DNA of 64,000 nt, from the NCBI GenBank assembly GCA_030063045.1, contig JAQSEB010000006.1, forward strand, positions 434,001-498,000, in the 5' to 3' direction. A program made the translations under genes and the position numbers. Positions 21,940 to 33,775 of this stretch are shown piece by piece. The first letter of the stretch is position 1, and every line of letters begins with the position of its first letter. This DNA is from Pratylenchus scribneri. Its lineage: Eukaryota; Nematoda; Chromadorea; Rhabditida; Pratylenchidae. The notes below the pieces were generated by a model. That model searched no databases. It saw only the letters and a list, made by a program, of their open reading frames with translations, and was not told the origin of the DNA.

Positions 21940-24900
21940 ATGTCAAAAGGGAATATTGCCAACGGCGAAATGGGAGAAGGAAAGGAAGAAGTCGAGGTAA
22001 AAAAGAAATTGAATAATTGTGAAGAAGGCCAAAATGATGAACTGAAACAAAGGAATTCAAGGTCAATAAATTCCGGTGCGTTTTTTCTTAATTGAATTCA
22101 CATTGAAAATGAATTAAATTTACAGCCTGTCTCCTAAAATATATGAGTTTGCTGGTCCTTGTCCTGCAGGTGAGTATTGGGGACATACAAAATGGTAATG
22201 GGATGGTCTAGTACAGGGAAAAGTGGAAGTGTGAATACTTAATGCATTTTTTTTATTAATTTAAAGCCATGGAAACTACCTATTTAGCATATAGGAAAGC
22301 CCAAAAATTTAAAATTATTTCAATAAATTTTCCGGTTGAACAATTGAAAAATGACGTTCCGAAAAATGAATCATTTTCATCCGAACTTTTAAATATAAAG
22401 CCTTGAAATTTTTTACACATTTAGAATATGGAAAATCCTAAAAAAACACGTTCAAAACATTATTTACTATGCAAAAACATTGGAAAAATTATAAGAAATT
22501 TTCATTCATTCTCCGACTGAACACATTGAACATAGCCTTAGGCAAAATTTATGCCACTTTCCCCACAATTTTATTCCAGAATACCTCCCAAGTGTTGGTG
22601 ATGAGATATGCCACGACCCGGGATGCAAATGAACATCCAGCATTTCTAAAAACCGTAAACTCTCAACCTTTATTCCTTCAAATAATTAATCCCCTCATAA
22701 TTCCAAAGGTGGCCGTTTTCTTCAATGAAGTAGTCAAATTTTTCGCCGCGCTGACCCTCTTTTTCATTAGCACTGGGAATTTTTTCCAGTAATTCACCAA
22801 CACATTTTTTAATTATTTAATTTCAATTTTCAGATCAATTTCCCTCCTAAAACATCATTTTATCACGAATTTTTTGGACACACTCAAAGTTGGCGTCCCA
22901 GCTTTTATTTATGTTATCCAGAATTTTCTTCTCTATGTGGTCGGTTTTAGACAATACAATTCAATTTACATTAAAAATCAAATTTTTAGGCCGTGGAAAA
23001 TTTGGATGCTGGAACTTATATGGTAGGTTTTGGGCTTTGGGGCAACCTGAATTTTCCGCAAATTCACATAAATTTTTGCATTAAATTTAATTATATTTGG
23101 TATCATTTTAAAAGACAAGATTAGGAAGAATTTATAGAATTGATTAAAGAAAGAAAGGGGCTTTAGTAAAAATTGAAAAAAGATGACCAAAAAAGCCAAT
23201 AAAATATGCCAAAATCAGGCATTTTTTTCATTTGACTCTTCAGATAAAAATAAGTTATTTTTTTTATCAATCAATCATCATTTTGATAACGAATTTTCAA
23301 ACAATTTCAATTCAATGGTATAAAAAGTTGTTAATAGGTCTTTATGATGTTTTACCTTCGAGGATACGGATTAGAGACAGCCAGGCAAAATGGATTTTCC
23401 GTATACCGTACCGTATTTTTTCCCTCAAAAATTTACGGTTTTTGTCAAAAAATTGCCGTATTCCAGACCGTATTTGCCCAATTTTTTGCCGTACCATATT
23501 GCGGTATTCCAAAAATTTCCCATATATGGTATGGCGCCGGTCTCTAATAAGGATATGGCGCTTCAAGCTATCCCTACTGTAGGCATTGGAGCTTCATAAG
23601 AAATAAGAATTGACCCAATATTCCCTCAAGAAACATCTTAAAAGGTTCTCAATACGATAGAATAGAATAGACATCCAATGAATGAGAGAGAGAGAGAGGC
23701 ACATTCCTTGAGGATAATCAAATTCTGGAACCAAAAAGTAGCAAAATTTATCGGTTAAATGCAGAAAATTAGGACAAAACCGAAGAAAAATGACGGAATT
23801 TTTTAATTAGTAATTAATTAAAAATTTCAGGTGACTTATCAACTCAAAATTTTGACAACCGCCATGTTCACTGTGTTGATGCTAAAACGCAAACTGTCCG
23901 TCCAACAATGGGTTGCATTGCTGATTTTGATTGCCGGTGTTGCTACCGTTCAAATTGTATGTTTAATTGCGCATTTTTATTCATTTTTAATATATTTTTT
24001 AAATTTTTTAATAATAATTTTTATTAATTTCTGTAAATTTTTAAAATTATTTTTTTTATATTTTTTTCTCAATTTTTATTCATTTTATATATTTTAATTT
24101 CCTTCCATTCCAGAGTGCTCAAAAGAGGAAATCCTCATCTTCATCTGCACTGGGCTTGGACAATTCTTCAATTTCTTCAAATTATTCCACCTCCACAAAT
24201 TCTACCATATCATTGCCGGTGGCATTGCCCATTCAACAATGTAGAGTAAAATTTCCAATTTCCTTTTCATTCAAATATTTTTGTGTAATTTGATATTGGA
24301 ATAATTTAAATTTAACCTAACGAATTCTACCCTCATTTTTTCCTATGAAAAAATTAATATTGACCATAATCCATAATGGAAATGTGTTAGGGCTTTAGTT
24401 TTAAGTTGGCCACCTTTCATGGCTCAAAAATGCTTGTCTTTTGAAACCAAATTTTTAGATTAATTCAATAATTTTATGATCCGATTAATTATCCATATGA
24501 ATCTGCTGATATTCTTCTCTCTCTTTTCATGTTAAAAAAATCGGCATCGGTATTTTTTGATAACGTAAAAATAATTGGGAATTTGGGATTAGGCCTAGGA
24601 TTAAACAAATGAGTTTCGGATTTTCCGCTTTTTATGCCCTCCAAAAATGCCAGATTTGTCAACTCTAAATATTCTGAATAAATCTAAAAATTTATGAGTA
24701 TAAATTAAGTAAATCAATCCAATATATTTTAATATTTCCCACTAATTCATCAGCATCCCAAAATGAGCAAAGCCCGCTGCTTGGTTTTGTCACAATCATT
24801 GTTGCCTGTTTCCTTTCCGGATTTGCCGGCATTTATTTCGAGAAAATCCTGAAAGGCAGCGATGTGTCCGTCTGGTTAAGGAATACCCAATTGGCTGCCC

Positions 24901-26996
24901 TTTCAATTCCAATTGGCCTTATCGTCATTTTTGTAAGCTTTTTTACATTTTTTGATCACATAAAAAATTTAAATAGATTTTTTTAATGAAAATGAAATTA
25001 AAAATATAAAAAATTATTTTAAATGTATTTCTGAAGTAATTTATTTTGAATTTTTATACATGAATTTGTCCTTAGGGCTCATTTAAATTTTTATAAGTTT
25101 TTCATCCATTTTATTTGCCATCTCGAGAATTTTTACAAATTTAAACAAATATTTCCAAAAATTAAAAATTATTTAAAAATGTCTTTCTATGGTAATTTGG
25201 GAATTAGGACGATAAAAATGAATTTTGCCTTTTTTGAATTCTAAATTTTCGAGTATAAAACGTAAATTGTCTCCTAATTTTTTCTAAAAATTTGTAACAC
25301 ATTTTTTCAGTTCAAAGATAGACAGCGTGTTATGGACGATGGATTCATGCAAGGATTCGATTTTGTTGTTTGGGGTGTCGTTTTGCTGCAAGGCAAGTCA
25401 ATTCCCCCTAATTCAAATAATTGAATGAAATTATTAAAAATAATTTTAAAAAATTCCTGCTGAAAAATCTGACATTTTTGTAGGCAGAAAACTTTTCGAC
25501 TTAAATATTTTTACCATTCCTTATTAACCAAATTCCATATTAATTTTACCCCCTTTCAATTTTAGCACTTGGTGGCCTTGTTGTGGCTGTGGTGATCAAA
25601 TATGCGGACAATATCCTCAAAGCATTCGCCACATCCGTCTCAATTGTTGTGGCCACCGTTGCCTCTATATTCATTTTTGCCATCTTCCCGACTCCTTTGT
25701 TCATTGGCGGCGCTGTAACTTTTTTTCCACTTTTATATGGGACAGATAATTTTTTTTTTGTGAAGACCAAAATTTTCAAGTTACTATAAATTTTTACATA
25801 AATTAAAATCCATAATTCATCGAAAACACATTTACAATTACAGTTAAAAAAATTAATAGGGCAAAACACAAAAAATCAGAATAGGGCAAAACACAAAAAA
25901 TCAGAATGGGGCAAAACACAAAAATCAGAATGGGGCAAAACACAAAAATCAGAATGGGGCAAAACACAAAAACCAGAATGGGGCAAAACACAAAAAAATC
26001 AGAATAGGGAAAAACACAAGAATCAGAATGGGGCAAAACACAAAAAATCAGAATAGGGCAAAACACAAAAAATCAGAATAGGGAAAAACACAAAAAATCA
26101 GAATGGAGCAAACACATAAAATCAGAATTGGGGCAAAACACATTTACAAATCAGAATGGGGCAAAACACAAAAAATCAGAATTGGGGCAAAACACATTTA
26201 CAAATCAGAATGGGGCAAAACACATTTACAAATCAGAATTGGGGCAAAACACAATTACAAATCAGAATGGGGCAAAACACATTTACAAATCAGAATGGGA
26301 CAAAACACATAAAATCAGAATGGGGCAAAACACATTTACAAATCAGAATGGGGCAAAAACACAATTACAAATCAGAATTGGGGCAAAAACACAATTACAA
26401 ATCAGAATTGGGCAAAAACACAATTACAAATCAGAATTGGGGCAAAAACAATTACAAATCAGAATTGGGGCAAAAACACAATTACAAATCAGAATTGGGC
26501 AAAAACACAATTACAAATCAGAATTGGGGCAAAACACAAAAAATCAGAATGGGGCAAAAACACAATTACAAATCAGAATTGGGGCAAAACACAATTATAT
26601 ATCAGAATTGGGCAAAACACATTTACAATTACAGACACTTTTATTAAAAATACATTTCGAATAAGTAAAAAAAATTAAATTTCAACATAACAAAAACTTT
26701 ATAACATAAATATGAAAAGTGCGCCTTACAATTAAATTAATATTATTTTTTAATAATTAAATTTTCAATTAAAGGCCCTAGTCATTGGCGCCGTCGTCCT
26801 TTACAGTGTTTTCCCGTACAAAAAGCGAAATCGAAAGGCAAAAGAGGAGGAGGCCAAAGGCGAAGAAATGGAAGAGATTATTGTAAAAGGGAAAGGCCAA
26901 AACCAAAATGATGAAGAAAGGGAAGAAGGAGGCGGAAATGAAGCCGATGAAGAAAAGTGCAAAACGGTGGTGGCGGCGGATAATGAAATGAAATAA
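21940..26996 (+). CDS. SLC35A-type nucleotide-sugar transporter, gene B2 (complete)
   Basis: Exons 21940-22075, 22126-22169, 22580-22654, 22709-22788, 22834-22939, 22990-23022, 23831-23956, 24114-24240, 24754-24932, 25311-25392, 25566-25714, 26775-26996; 452 residues in frame. Same landmarks as gene B1, and it keeps the B-type last exon ([20 protein letters not shown]) followed by a ~55-residue Glu/Lys-rich cytosolic tail. A Ser/Thr-rich loop ([15 protein letters not shown]) is encoded by exon 8. Intron 10 has a GC donor (CAAG|GCAAGT), as in gene B1. Intron 11 (1.06 kb) contains minisatellite array 4. Role: Golgi uptake of an activated sugar for glycosylation; substrate unknown. Confidence 0.88.
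23366..23553. mobile_element. Small inverted-repeat insertion in gene B2 intron 6
   Basis: ATTAGAGACAGCC at the left and GGCGCCGGTCTCTAAT at the right are imperfect inverted ends; GAGGATAC and AAGGATAT flank them as a possible 8 bp target duplication. The interior is rich in CCGTA and TACGG. The matching intron of gene B1 lacks the segment, so it inserted (or was lost) after duplication. Confidence 0.55.
25857..26635 (+). repeat. Minisatellite array 4 (gene B2 intron 11)
   Basis: About 28 units; the 5' half has ~24 bp units (GGGGCAAAACACAAAAATCA GAAT type) and the 3' half 29-30 bp units with CATTTACAAATCAGAAT or CAATTACAAATCAGAAT. This mirrors the mixed make-up of array 2 in reverse order. 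Confidence 0.92.
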
Positions 26997-29540
26997 TGGA
27001 AGGAAAACAATCATAGACGGCGACGGCACTTTTTGTTTGTTGGCACACAAAACAATGGCAAATGATGTGTGAATTAATTTGAATTGAATTTAACCACCCA
27101 CCCACCTCCTCACACTTATTTCCCCTTCATTTTTTCCACTCATTTCCTCCTAATTCCCATTCCCAATCCCAACCTAACAAAAAAAAAATAACGATGCAAT
27201 CCGATGCCACACAACCACCACCCCCCAAATTCCATCGCCCCCAAACAATTTAACCATTCCTCCCCAACGCTTTATTGTTAGATTCGGCAAATATTCCAAT
27301 TCCCCAATTCCAGCTCTACTTTTTTTTGTGCCTTTGTGGAATATTCAGTTTTATATACTTAAATTCCACACAATTTTCTCATATTCAGGTTTCTTCCATT
27401 CCTCTTTAATTGTTGTATTTTTCCTTTCATTTTAATTTTTACCAAATTTTACAAAATTTTGGAAAAAATTTTCTATATTTGTTTTTTAATTCCGAAATTA
27501 AATAAAAATAAATTTCTACCGGAATTTTAATTGTTTTAATTATTTTTCCTCCACAAATTTCTTTTTTTTAGTCTTCAAATTTTTGGAAAAAAAATTAGAA
27601 ATAATTTTTATTGTTTTTTATTCTCAAAATTAAATTTTAAAAAAATTTCTATCGGAATTTAGAGAAAGAAGCCATGCTTTATTGTATTTTTTTTCCTCCA
27701 ATTTCCTTTCATTTTTTGTTTTTATTCCTTCAAATTTTCGACAAAATTCTAAATGGAATATTTTTTATTATTTTTGACTTCAAATTTTTGGAATATTTTT
27801 ATTGTTTTTTTTTTGTTCTAAAATTAAATAAAAATAAACTTCTATCCCGGAAATTAGAAGGGGAGAGTGTCGAGCGCGCAAAAAATGATTAGGCCAAGCA
27901 TCCGGCCACCGGTGGCCATACAAAAATAATTGCCCATGGAAAGGAAAGGCTTCAAAATCAACGTCATCCGGCAAAGAAGAAGCCAATCCTCCGCCACATT
28001 GACATCTTCCAATTCCAACCGTAAAAGAAGAGGAAGAAGAAGAAGGATTGGCCCCGGGGGAGGTGGCCTTTTCGCCCCCAAACTTTGTAAAATATCCCTC
28101 AAAAGGCCAACAATTCCTCACATTCGCCCACGGACACAAAACGACGACGATGTGTCAAAAACACACATATTCCTCCCCCCAGGGGAAATGTTTATGGCCC
28201 ATCCATCGTAGAGGGCACTTTAGAAAGAAAGAAAAGAGGGGAAAAGTGGGAGGTGAATGAAAGTGGGCGCTGCCGAATTTTTTGACGCCAATGCCAAAAA
28301 ATTCGGTCACTTTTCGGTGACTTTGACTTTGGTTTGGTTGTTGAGGAAATAGAAAAGGGGAATATGACGTTTTAAAAAGGCTAGGAACATTTTTTGAGGG
28401 GGCCAACGGTGGCTTTTGGTTGACGACGTTGAAAAATGACCCGGAGGGCTGGGATTGGAGGAAAAAACCAACCATCTTCCCAAAAAATTCCCGGAGAAAA
28501 ATTGGGACCGCCCACTTTTTTGGCCTCTCCACCAAATTTTGGGCCAAAAGGATGGCTCGCCTTTGGCCTCCTCACATTCTCACTTTTTGGGGAGGACTTT
28601 TTAGTCGGCGCAAAAAATCGGCCCAGTCTGGCAGAAAGAAAATTCCAACGGCCTTCGTGGATGGGGTGAATATTTTTATTTTACATACAAATTTGGAAAA
28701 AGCCGCCCACTCCAAAATAGCATAGTTCATTCTCTCAAAATAGTTCCAATTTACCCAAATTTTTCACCTTTATTTTTGGCTCGGGGCCCATTGCCCATCC
28801 AACCTCTTTCCGCCACATTTCACAAATTTTCACATTTTACATTCCCACTTTTCATTCCGTTAATTGTTTTGGCCAATTCAATTTGATAAAAAGCCAAAAA
28901 TTCACGCCGAAAATTTGGCACAATTCAAGCCAAAACGAGTCGAACATGTACTTGATCCATTCTTTTGGCCATATCTCAAGAAGGAACCAACCGATTTTGG
29001 AAGGCGATATTCCATTTGAAAGCCATAAATGTCCTCTAAAAAGTGGCCAATTCTAATTGATTTTGAAATGTTAAAAAATTTTGTAAAATGAGCGGCTTTC
29101 TCCAAACAAATATTCGGGTTTATTCCACTCAAAGACATGTAACTTTTTTAAAGTTTGGATTTCCTAAATTTTTTAAATGGCCACTTTATAAAGAATACTC
29201 TGGGCTTTCAAATGGTATATTGCCCTCCTGAATTGGTAATTGCCTCGTTGAGTTATGAGCCAAAAACTGATGGAGTTAACCAATCAGCGAAATCGTTCCT
29301 TAACTATTTTCTGTGGCCATAAACACCACTAAATCAAAGTGGCTGCCTCATAGATCATATTCTGACATTACCATGTACCAGTAAGCTATCTCTGAGTCTA
29401 TGCCTTCGTCCTATAATTCCTACCTTATGGCCAAATTTTATGGCCACAAATTTTCATCCAGCATTTTAAGGGGCCATATTTTCCTTCAATTTCCCTCCCA
29501 ATTTAAGCCGAATAAAAAGCGCCAAAAACACAGAAACACA
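26997..29540. other. Intergenic region before the flp-11-type gene
   Basis: No convincing gene. 27060-27860 is T-rich with several TTTTTATTCC/AAATTTTTGGAA repeats. 27860-28720 is more GC-rich and has open frames on both strands, but without splice signals or a recognisable protein. A family 1 MITE occupies about 28955-29265. The last 250 bp are the probable promoter and leader of the neuropeptide gene. Confidence 0.5.
28955..29265. mobile_element. MITE family 1, copy 4
   Basis: Left end CTTTTGGCCATATCTCAAGA then AAGGCGATATTCCATTTGAA; right end CAAATGGTATATTGCCCTCC then GCCTCGTTGAGTTATG. Inner blocks TGTCCTCTAAAAAGTGGCCA and ACTCAAAGACATGTAACTTT are as in the other copies. Confidence 0.82.
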
Positions 29541-32266
29541 ATGATCGCCAGCAACACAAAATCCAAATCTAAATCCTCAATTGCCTCCACATCCAATCGT
29601 CAACAAATTCGCTTCTTCAATTTGCGCATTTCCTCCTCGCCCATTTTCCTCCTAATTGTTCTTCTCATTGTGCTCGATGGTTTCCAACCGGCCGTCCAAG
29701 CAATGTCAACGTAAGCATTTTTTGGCTATTTTCAGGGGTATTTTAGGGGGCAAAAAAACATTTGTCATCCCCACGAATGTTTATTTGGTGGAATTTCTTC
29801 TTCAACATAAGTAGAGGATACACCCCGCCTTCTACTGGGCTCAATGGCACATAAATCTTTGAAGGCAAAAACCATCTTCGACTAATTTGGGTGTTATTTT
29901 ATGACCTAAGTTTAGGCTTTTGAATACAACATTTCATAAATACATTGATTCAATATTTTCGGAAATATTTTGGAAGAAGTAGGTGCCAATCCCCCCAATC
30001 CCCGCCATCTGCTAGGAGGCCAAAGTTTGTCGCCTTATAATTCTTGAAACCACAAACCATTTTCAACAATTTTGGTGTCAATTTGAAGAGCAAAGTTTTG
30101 TCTTTTAAATGGAATATAATTCCTATAGATTGGTTCACTATTTGCGAAAATATGGGTTTATACAAAGACAAGGGTCTCTCAAATGTCTGACGGGCCCAGG
30201 GGCTAGGTTTGCCGCTGCATAAATTCTTTAAGCATTCAGCAATTTTCCACAAAATTGGTAGCATTTTATAGAGCAAAGTTAAAGCTATTGTATAGAATAT
30301 TTCATAAATAGATTGGCTCATTATTTGCGGAAATATAACTTATGGAAAAGGAGGATAAAGCCTTTCGTCTGCTGGGCACAGAGGCAAAGTTTGCCATAAC
30401 ATATCCCTTCAAGCCATAAGCCATTTTCGGAAAATTTGATGGAATTTTATAGAGTAAGTTTAAACTTTTGAGTGGAATATTTTTAGAAAACAATTTGGCT
30501 CATAATTTATGGAAATATAGCTTCGGAAGCGAAGCCCCCTCACCCCTCCTCCCTCCTTTCCCTGGTCCGTCTGATGAGCCCAGTGGCCAAAGTTTGCCAT
30601 GATATGATATATCTCTTTAAGGATTCAGCCATTTTCCAAAAATTTAATGCCATTTTGAGGAGTAAAGTTTTGGCTATTAAATGAAATATAATCCAATAAG
30701 TATGGTCCAGCATTTACGGAAATATAACTTATAGAATTTTTATAAACTTTTCCAATATTTGATGAACTTTTTTTGGCCATAATTCGCTGAATTTTAAGCC
30801 AATTCTTTATAATTCTATAAATTCCATAGATAAAATCCAGCTCTTTCATATGACATCAAATTTCTTCAAAATAGTTCCATTCTTTAAGCTTAAAAAGTGT
30901 AGAGCCCAAAAGTGCCTATACAATGACGGCAACTTCCAAAAAAAGAGTGAAAAATGGTTTCTCTGCAATTTAATCAATTCCAATTTTTTTTCTGGACAAT
31001 TTCTTCCAATTTTTGTCCACCGGGCACGACGACATTCGGCACCTTCGATGCAAATCCGTTTCCTTTTTCCAAAAAAAAAGATTTCCATTGTCGCCAACGC
31101 ACATTTTATTGGGTGGCAATTTTAGAAGCCTGGGAATTTTTTGGGGGCGAGAAAATTGAGAGGAAGGGGATAAAAGGGACAACAAAGGAATTAAATTTAG
31201 GAAAATGGGAAATTTTGGAAACTGGATTAAATTTAATTTGTGATTTTTTTCTTTGAAGTTGGCGAATGAGGACCGACAAAAAGGCGATGCGAAACAGTCT
31301 GGTCAGATTCGGCAAACGTGCATACAGGCCATCAGGTGAGGGTTTTTGGCAAATTTTAAAGATTTAATTTTGTCTAGATTTTTCGATTTAACTTAGCAAT
31401 TTAATCAAAATCTAAGCCAAAATCCTATCAAAAGCGGAAAAACCAAATAAGCCTCAAAGCAAGGTACAGCCATTCTTTTGGCCATATCTCGAGAAGGAAG
31501 TAACCAATTCAGGAAGGGGATATGCCATTTGAAAGCCCTAATGTCCTCTAAAAAGTGGCCTTTCTAAATTTTGTTTATTCCAAGTTTTAAAAAAGTTACA
31601 TATCTTTGAGTGGAATAAACCCGAATTATTTGTTGAAATTAAAATCGCCTATTTTACAAATTGTTTTAACATTCCAAAAAACTATTAGAATTGGCCACTT
31701 TTTAGAGGACATTTTTGGCTTTCAAATGGCATATCGCCTTCCTGAATTGGCTGCTTCCTTCTCGAGACATGGCCAAATGAATCGATCCGATAATTTCATT
31801 TCTTAAAAATAAGGAAGAAATAATCCCTGGGGGCAAATTGCAACAAAAATGGAGAATTAGACCCAAAATGGGTTACTTATAGGCATTTTTGGAAATTTTA
31901 GGGATATTTTTTGATAATTAGTAAATAAAATGAAAAAATTTCTAGGCAATGCTAAATGCCGAAACTCCGGAAGTTCCACTGAATTTTTGGCAATTTTAAA
32001 TACTTTAGAAAAAAAAATACGAAAAATATTTTTGGCAATTCAATTCACAATTAATTCACAAAATAGCAGGTGAAGCATTTGTGAGTGCCGTCGATTTGGC
32101 CTCCGCAGATGGATGGAATGATGGCATCGGCGGGGCACGGCCAAATGCCGGCGGCAGCTTCCAAGCATTTTATGCCCCGAGGCAACAATTGGCATCTTCA
32201 TTTTGGAATGATCAAAGGAGACATTTGGATGGATCAAATGTGGGAGGAGGAGGATGGCTTGAATAA
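29541..32266 (+). CDS. flp-11: FMRFamide-like neuropeptide precursor (FLP-11 type)
   Basis: Secreted prepropeptide for a C-terminally amidated peptide acting on neurons or muscle. Exons 29541-29710, 31259-31335, 32070-32266; 147 residues. The N-terminus has a hydrophobic core (SPIFLLIVLLIVLDGF) and AVQA as likely signal-peptidase site. Exon 2 gives KKAMRNSLVRFGKR: dibasic sites on both sides, Gly as amide donor, so the mature product should be AMRNSLVRF-amide. C. elegans FLP-11 has the near-identical AMRNALVRF-amide. The exon 3 tail (GEAFVSAVDLASADGW...) has no second RFamide, unlike the worm gene, which encodes several peptides. Start chosen at 29541 because the signal peptide follows; an in-frame upstream ATG exists at 29401. 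Intron 1 holds ~175 bp tandem repeats, intron 2 a MITE. Confidence 0.85.
29760..30770 (+). repeat. ~175 bp tandem repeat, about five diverged copies (flp-11 intron 1)
   Basis: Each unit includes GGCCAAAGTTTG, a phrase like ACCATTTTC, ATTTTATAGAGCAAAGTTT, TGGAATAT, and TTGGCTCATTATTTGCGGAA ATATA. Boundaries fall near 29830, 30000, 30180, 30355, 30545 and 30750. Divergence between copies is substantial, so the array is old. Confidence 0.75.
31470..31790. mobile_element. MITE family 1, copy 5 (flp-11 intron 2)
   Basis: Best-preserved ends of the family: GGCCATATCTCGAGAAGGAA at the left and TTCCTTCTCGAGACATGGCC at the right, with AACCAATTCAGGAAGG and CCTTCCTGAATTGGCT next to them. Confidence 0.85.
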
Positions 32267-33108
32267 ATCCACACAAAAAAGCCGAAAGTCAATTTCCATC
32301 CAAATAATTAAATAAAATTGTCCTCCCAAATTTCCATTTTGTTCCCTTTCCCTTCATCCAAATTTCCATTCCAATCCATTTTTATGCTTTTTTTTTGAGT
32401 CAAGCGGCATACACGAATTTTTGCATTTATTTGAATAAATTTGGTCGGATGCTTTTTAGATTGGTGGCTGTGCCTGGTGAATAGCACCCAACTTGACGCC
32501 GTTTAAAATAACTCATCAAGGATTGAAATAATGTTGAAGATTTTGGTATTAATTTAAAGAGCTGACTTTTGGCTAGTAAATGAAATTAATTTTAATTAAA
32601 TTGAGCCAAAATTGATGAAGTTATGGCCAAAAAATCATTGAATATTTTTCAAATCCATCGTAAAAGTCATTTTCAGTGGTTTTTTGGAAACAACTTTATC
32701 AATTCGGAACCAAATTAAATAAAATTAATGCCACTGGATAGCCAAAAGTCTTCTCTTTAATTTGATATCAAAATCATCCAAATTGATTCGGTTGATGAGT
32801 TATTTTAAACGGCGACAAGTTTTGGTGGCGTATCCTGGGGCAACAACTTTCCAACAAAAAAAGGATGGGGGCAAAAACATTTTGAACCCAATTGAAGCAA
32901 AATGAAAATAGGGGGTCATTCCGCTGTATTGGGCAATACAAAAAAAGGTAACCTCACTTTTTGGGCCAAAAAGTAGCTTTGAGCCATTTTGTGACAATTT
33001 TTGTGTAAAAGCTGGCAAAAAATGAAATGGTTTTGGCCGACGGTGTGAATAATTCATTCATTCGGTGAAAACTGGAAATCGGCAATGATGCTCCCAAAAA
33101 AGTGGGTC
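32267..33108. other. flp-11 3' flank and left flank of the LTR element
   Basis: AATAAAATTG near 32312 is the probable polyadenylation signal of the neuropeptide gene. A ~315 bp inverted-repeat element occupies 32500-32818. The remaining 290 bp up to the LTR border show no gene. Confidence 0.6.
32500..32818. mobile_element. MITE family 4 (GCCGTTTAAAATAACTCATC ends)
   Basis: Left end GCCGTTTAAAATAACTCATC, right end GATGAGTTATTTTAAACGGC, a perfect 20 bp inverted pair. Inner inverted blocks include GGCTAGTAAATG/ACTGGATAGCC and GCCAAAAATTGATGAAGTT-like sequence. Single copy in this window, no ORF. Confidence 0.8.
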
Positions 33109-33419
33109 TGAGGAATGGCCGCCGGGCATCTCGCCATGTCTAACCTATTTTCCCCTTATCCCTATTCTGTTATTATCTCTCCCCTTTTATCCCCCACTCT
33201 TGATCCAATCCCCCTTTTCTTATGCTTTATCCCCCTTTCTCCCCTTCCTCTTCACCAATTGTTCAGCCCCTTTTATAAACCCCCAAATCTCCTTTGTCCT
33301 AGGCCAGTCCTAATCCCAACCCCCTTTTGTCCCAGCTGGATCCCTAAATATGTGCCTATTTTAATTGGATAAATATTAATAAAGATGTTCGCACTTGGGG
33401 AGGGAAACCGCGCCTTTCA
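33109..33419 (+). repeat. 5' LTR
   Basis: Starts TGAGGAATGGCCGCCGGGC, has a long C/T-rich middle, an AATAAAG polyadenylation-like signal at about 33375 and ends GCGCCTTTCA. Matches the 3' LTR throughout. Confidence 0.92.
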
Positions 33420-33775
33420 TGGAGGTCTTACCCGGATTGGCTGTGGAAGCCTGCACATAAGGGACTCCCATCGCTGGACAAAAGGGGGGAAGGACAAAAT
33501 TTGAAGTGAAATTCCGGCCAAACTCTAAATAAAGAAAATGGCGAAAATTCCCTATAAAATAAACCCAATTTGCACAAATCAACAAAATGCAAAAATATGA
33601 TCAAATACACAATAAACAAAATTTCCTTTTATAAAATTGGCCAAAAATAAAATGATTTTCAATTGATTAAAAATACTGAAAATTATGAATTATTATTATC
33701 CAAAAATTGAAAATGGCCATTCATTTTTTCCCTCTCAATTCTTTCCAATCAATTCATCCATTCGGCCACCAATGC

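Larger units (their letters stand above)
21111..26640 (+). repeat. Tandem segmental duplication, unit 2
   Basis: Second copy of A-type last exon, spacer and gene B exons 1-11, ending in minisatellite array 4. Unlike unit 1 it is followed by the genuine B last exon at 26775-26996. Intron differences: one instead of three 185 bp repeats, and an extra small inverted-repeat insertion at about 23366-23553. Confidence 0.88.

Noticed and set aside
23342..23600. Overlapping 60-116 codon ORFs in gene B2 intron 6
   Set aside because: They fall on the small inverted-repeat insertion and are absent from the same intron of gene B1.
26103..26664. Open frames of 163-178 codons over array 4
   Set aside because: Same cause: repeated [14 protein letters not shown] peptides from a tandem repeat inside intron 11 of gene B2.
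27930..28725. Open frames of 80-130 codons on both strands in the 28 kb intergenic region
   Set aside because: No splice signals, no recognisable domain, and both strands equally open; local base composition explains them.
33115..33372. 85-codon ORF present twice, here and at 49976-50233
   Set aside because: It lies wholly within the LTRs; identity of the two copies reflects LTR identity, not a gene pair. The sequence is C/T-rich with proline/serine/leucine bias.
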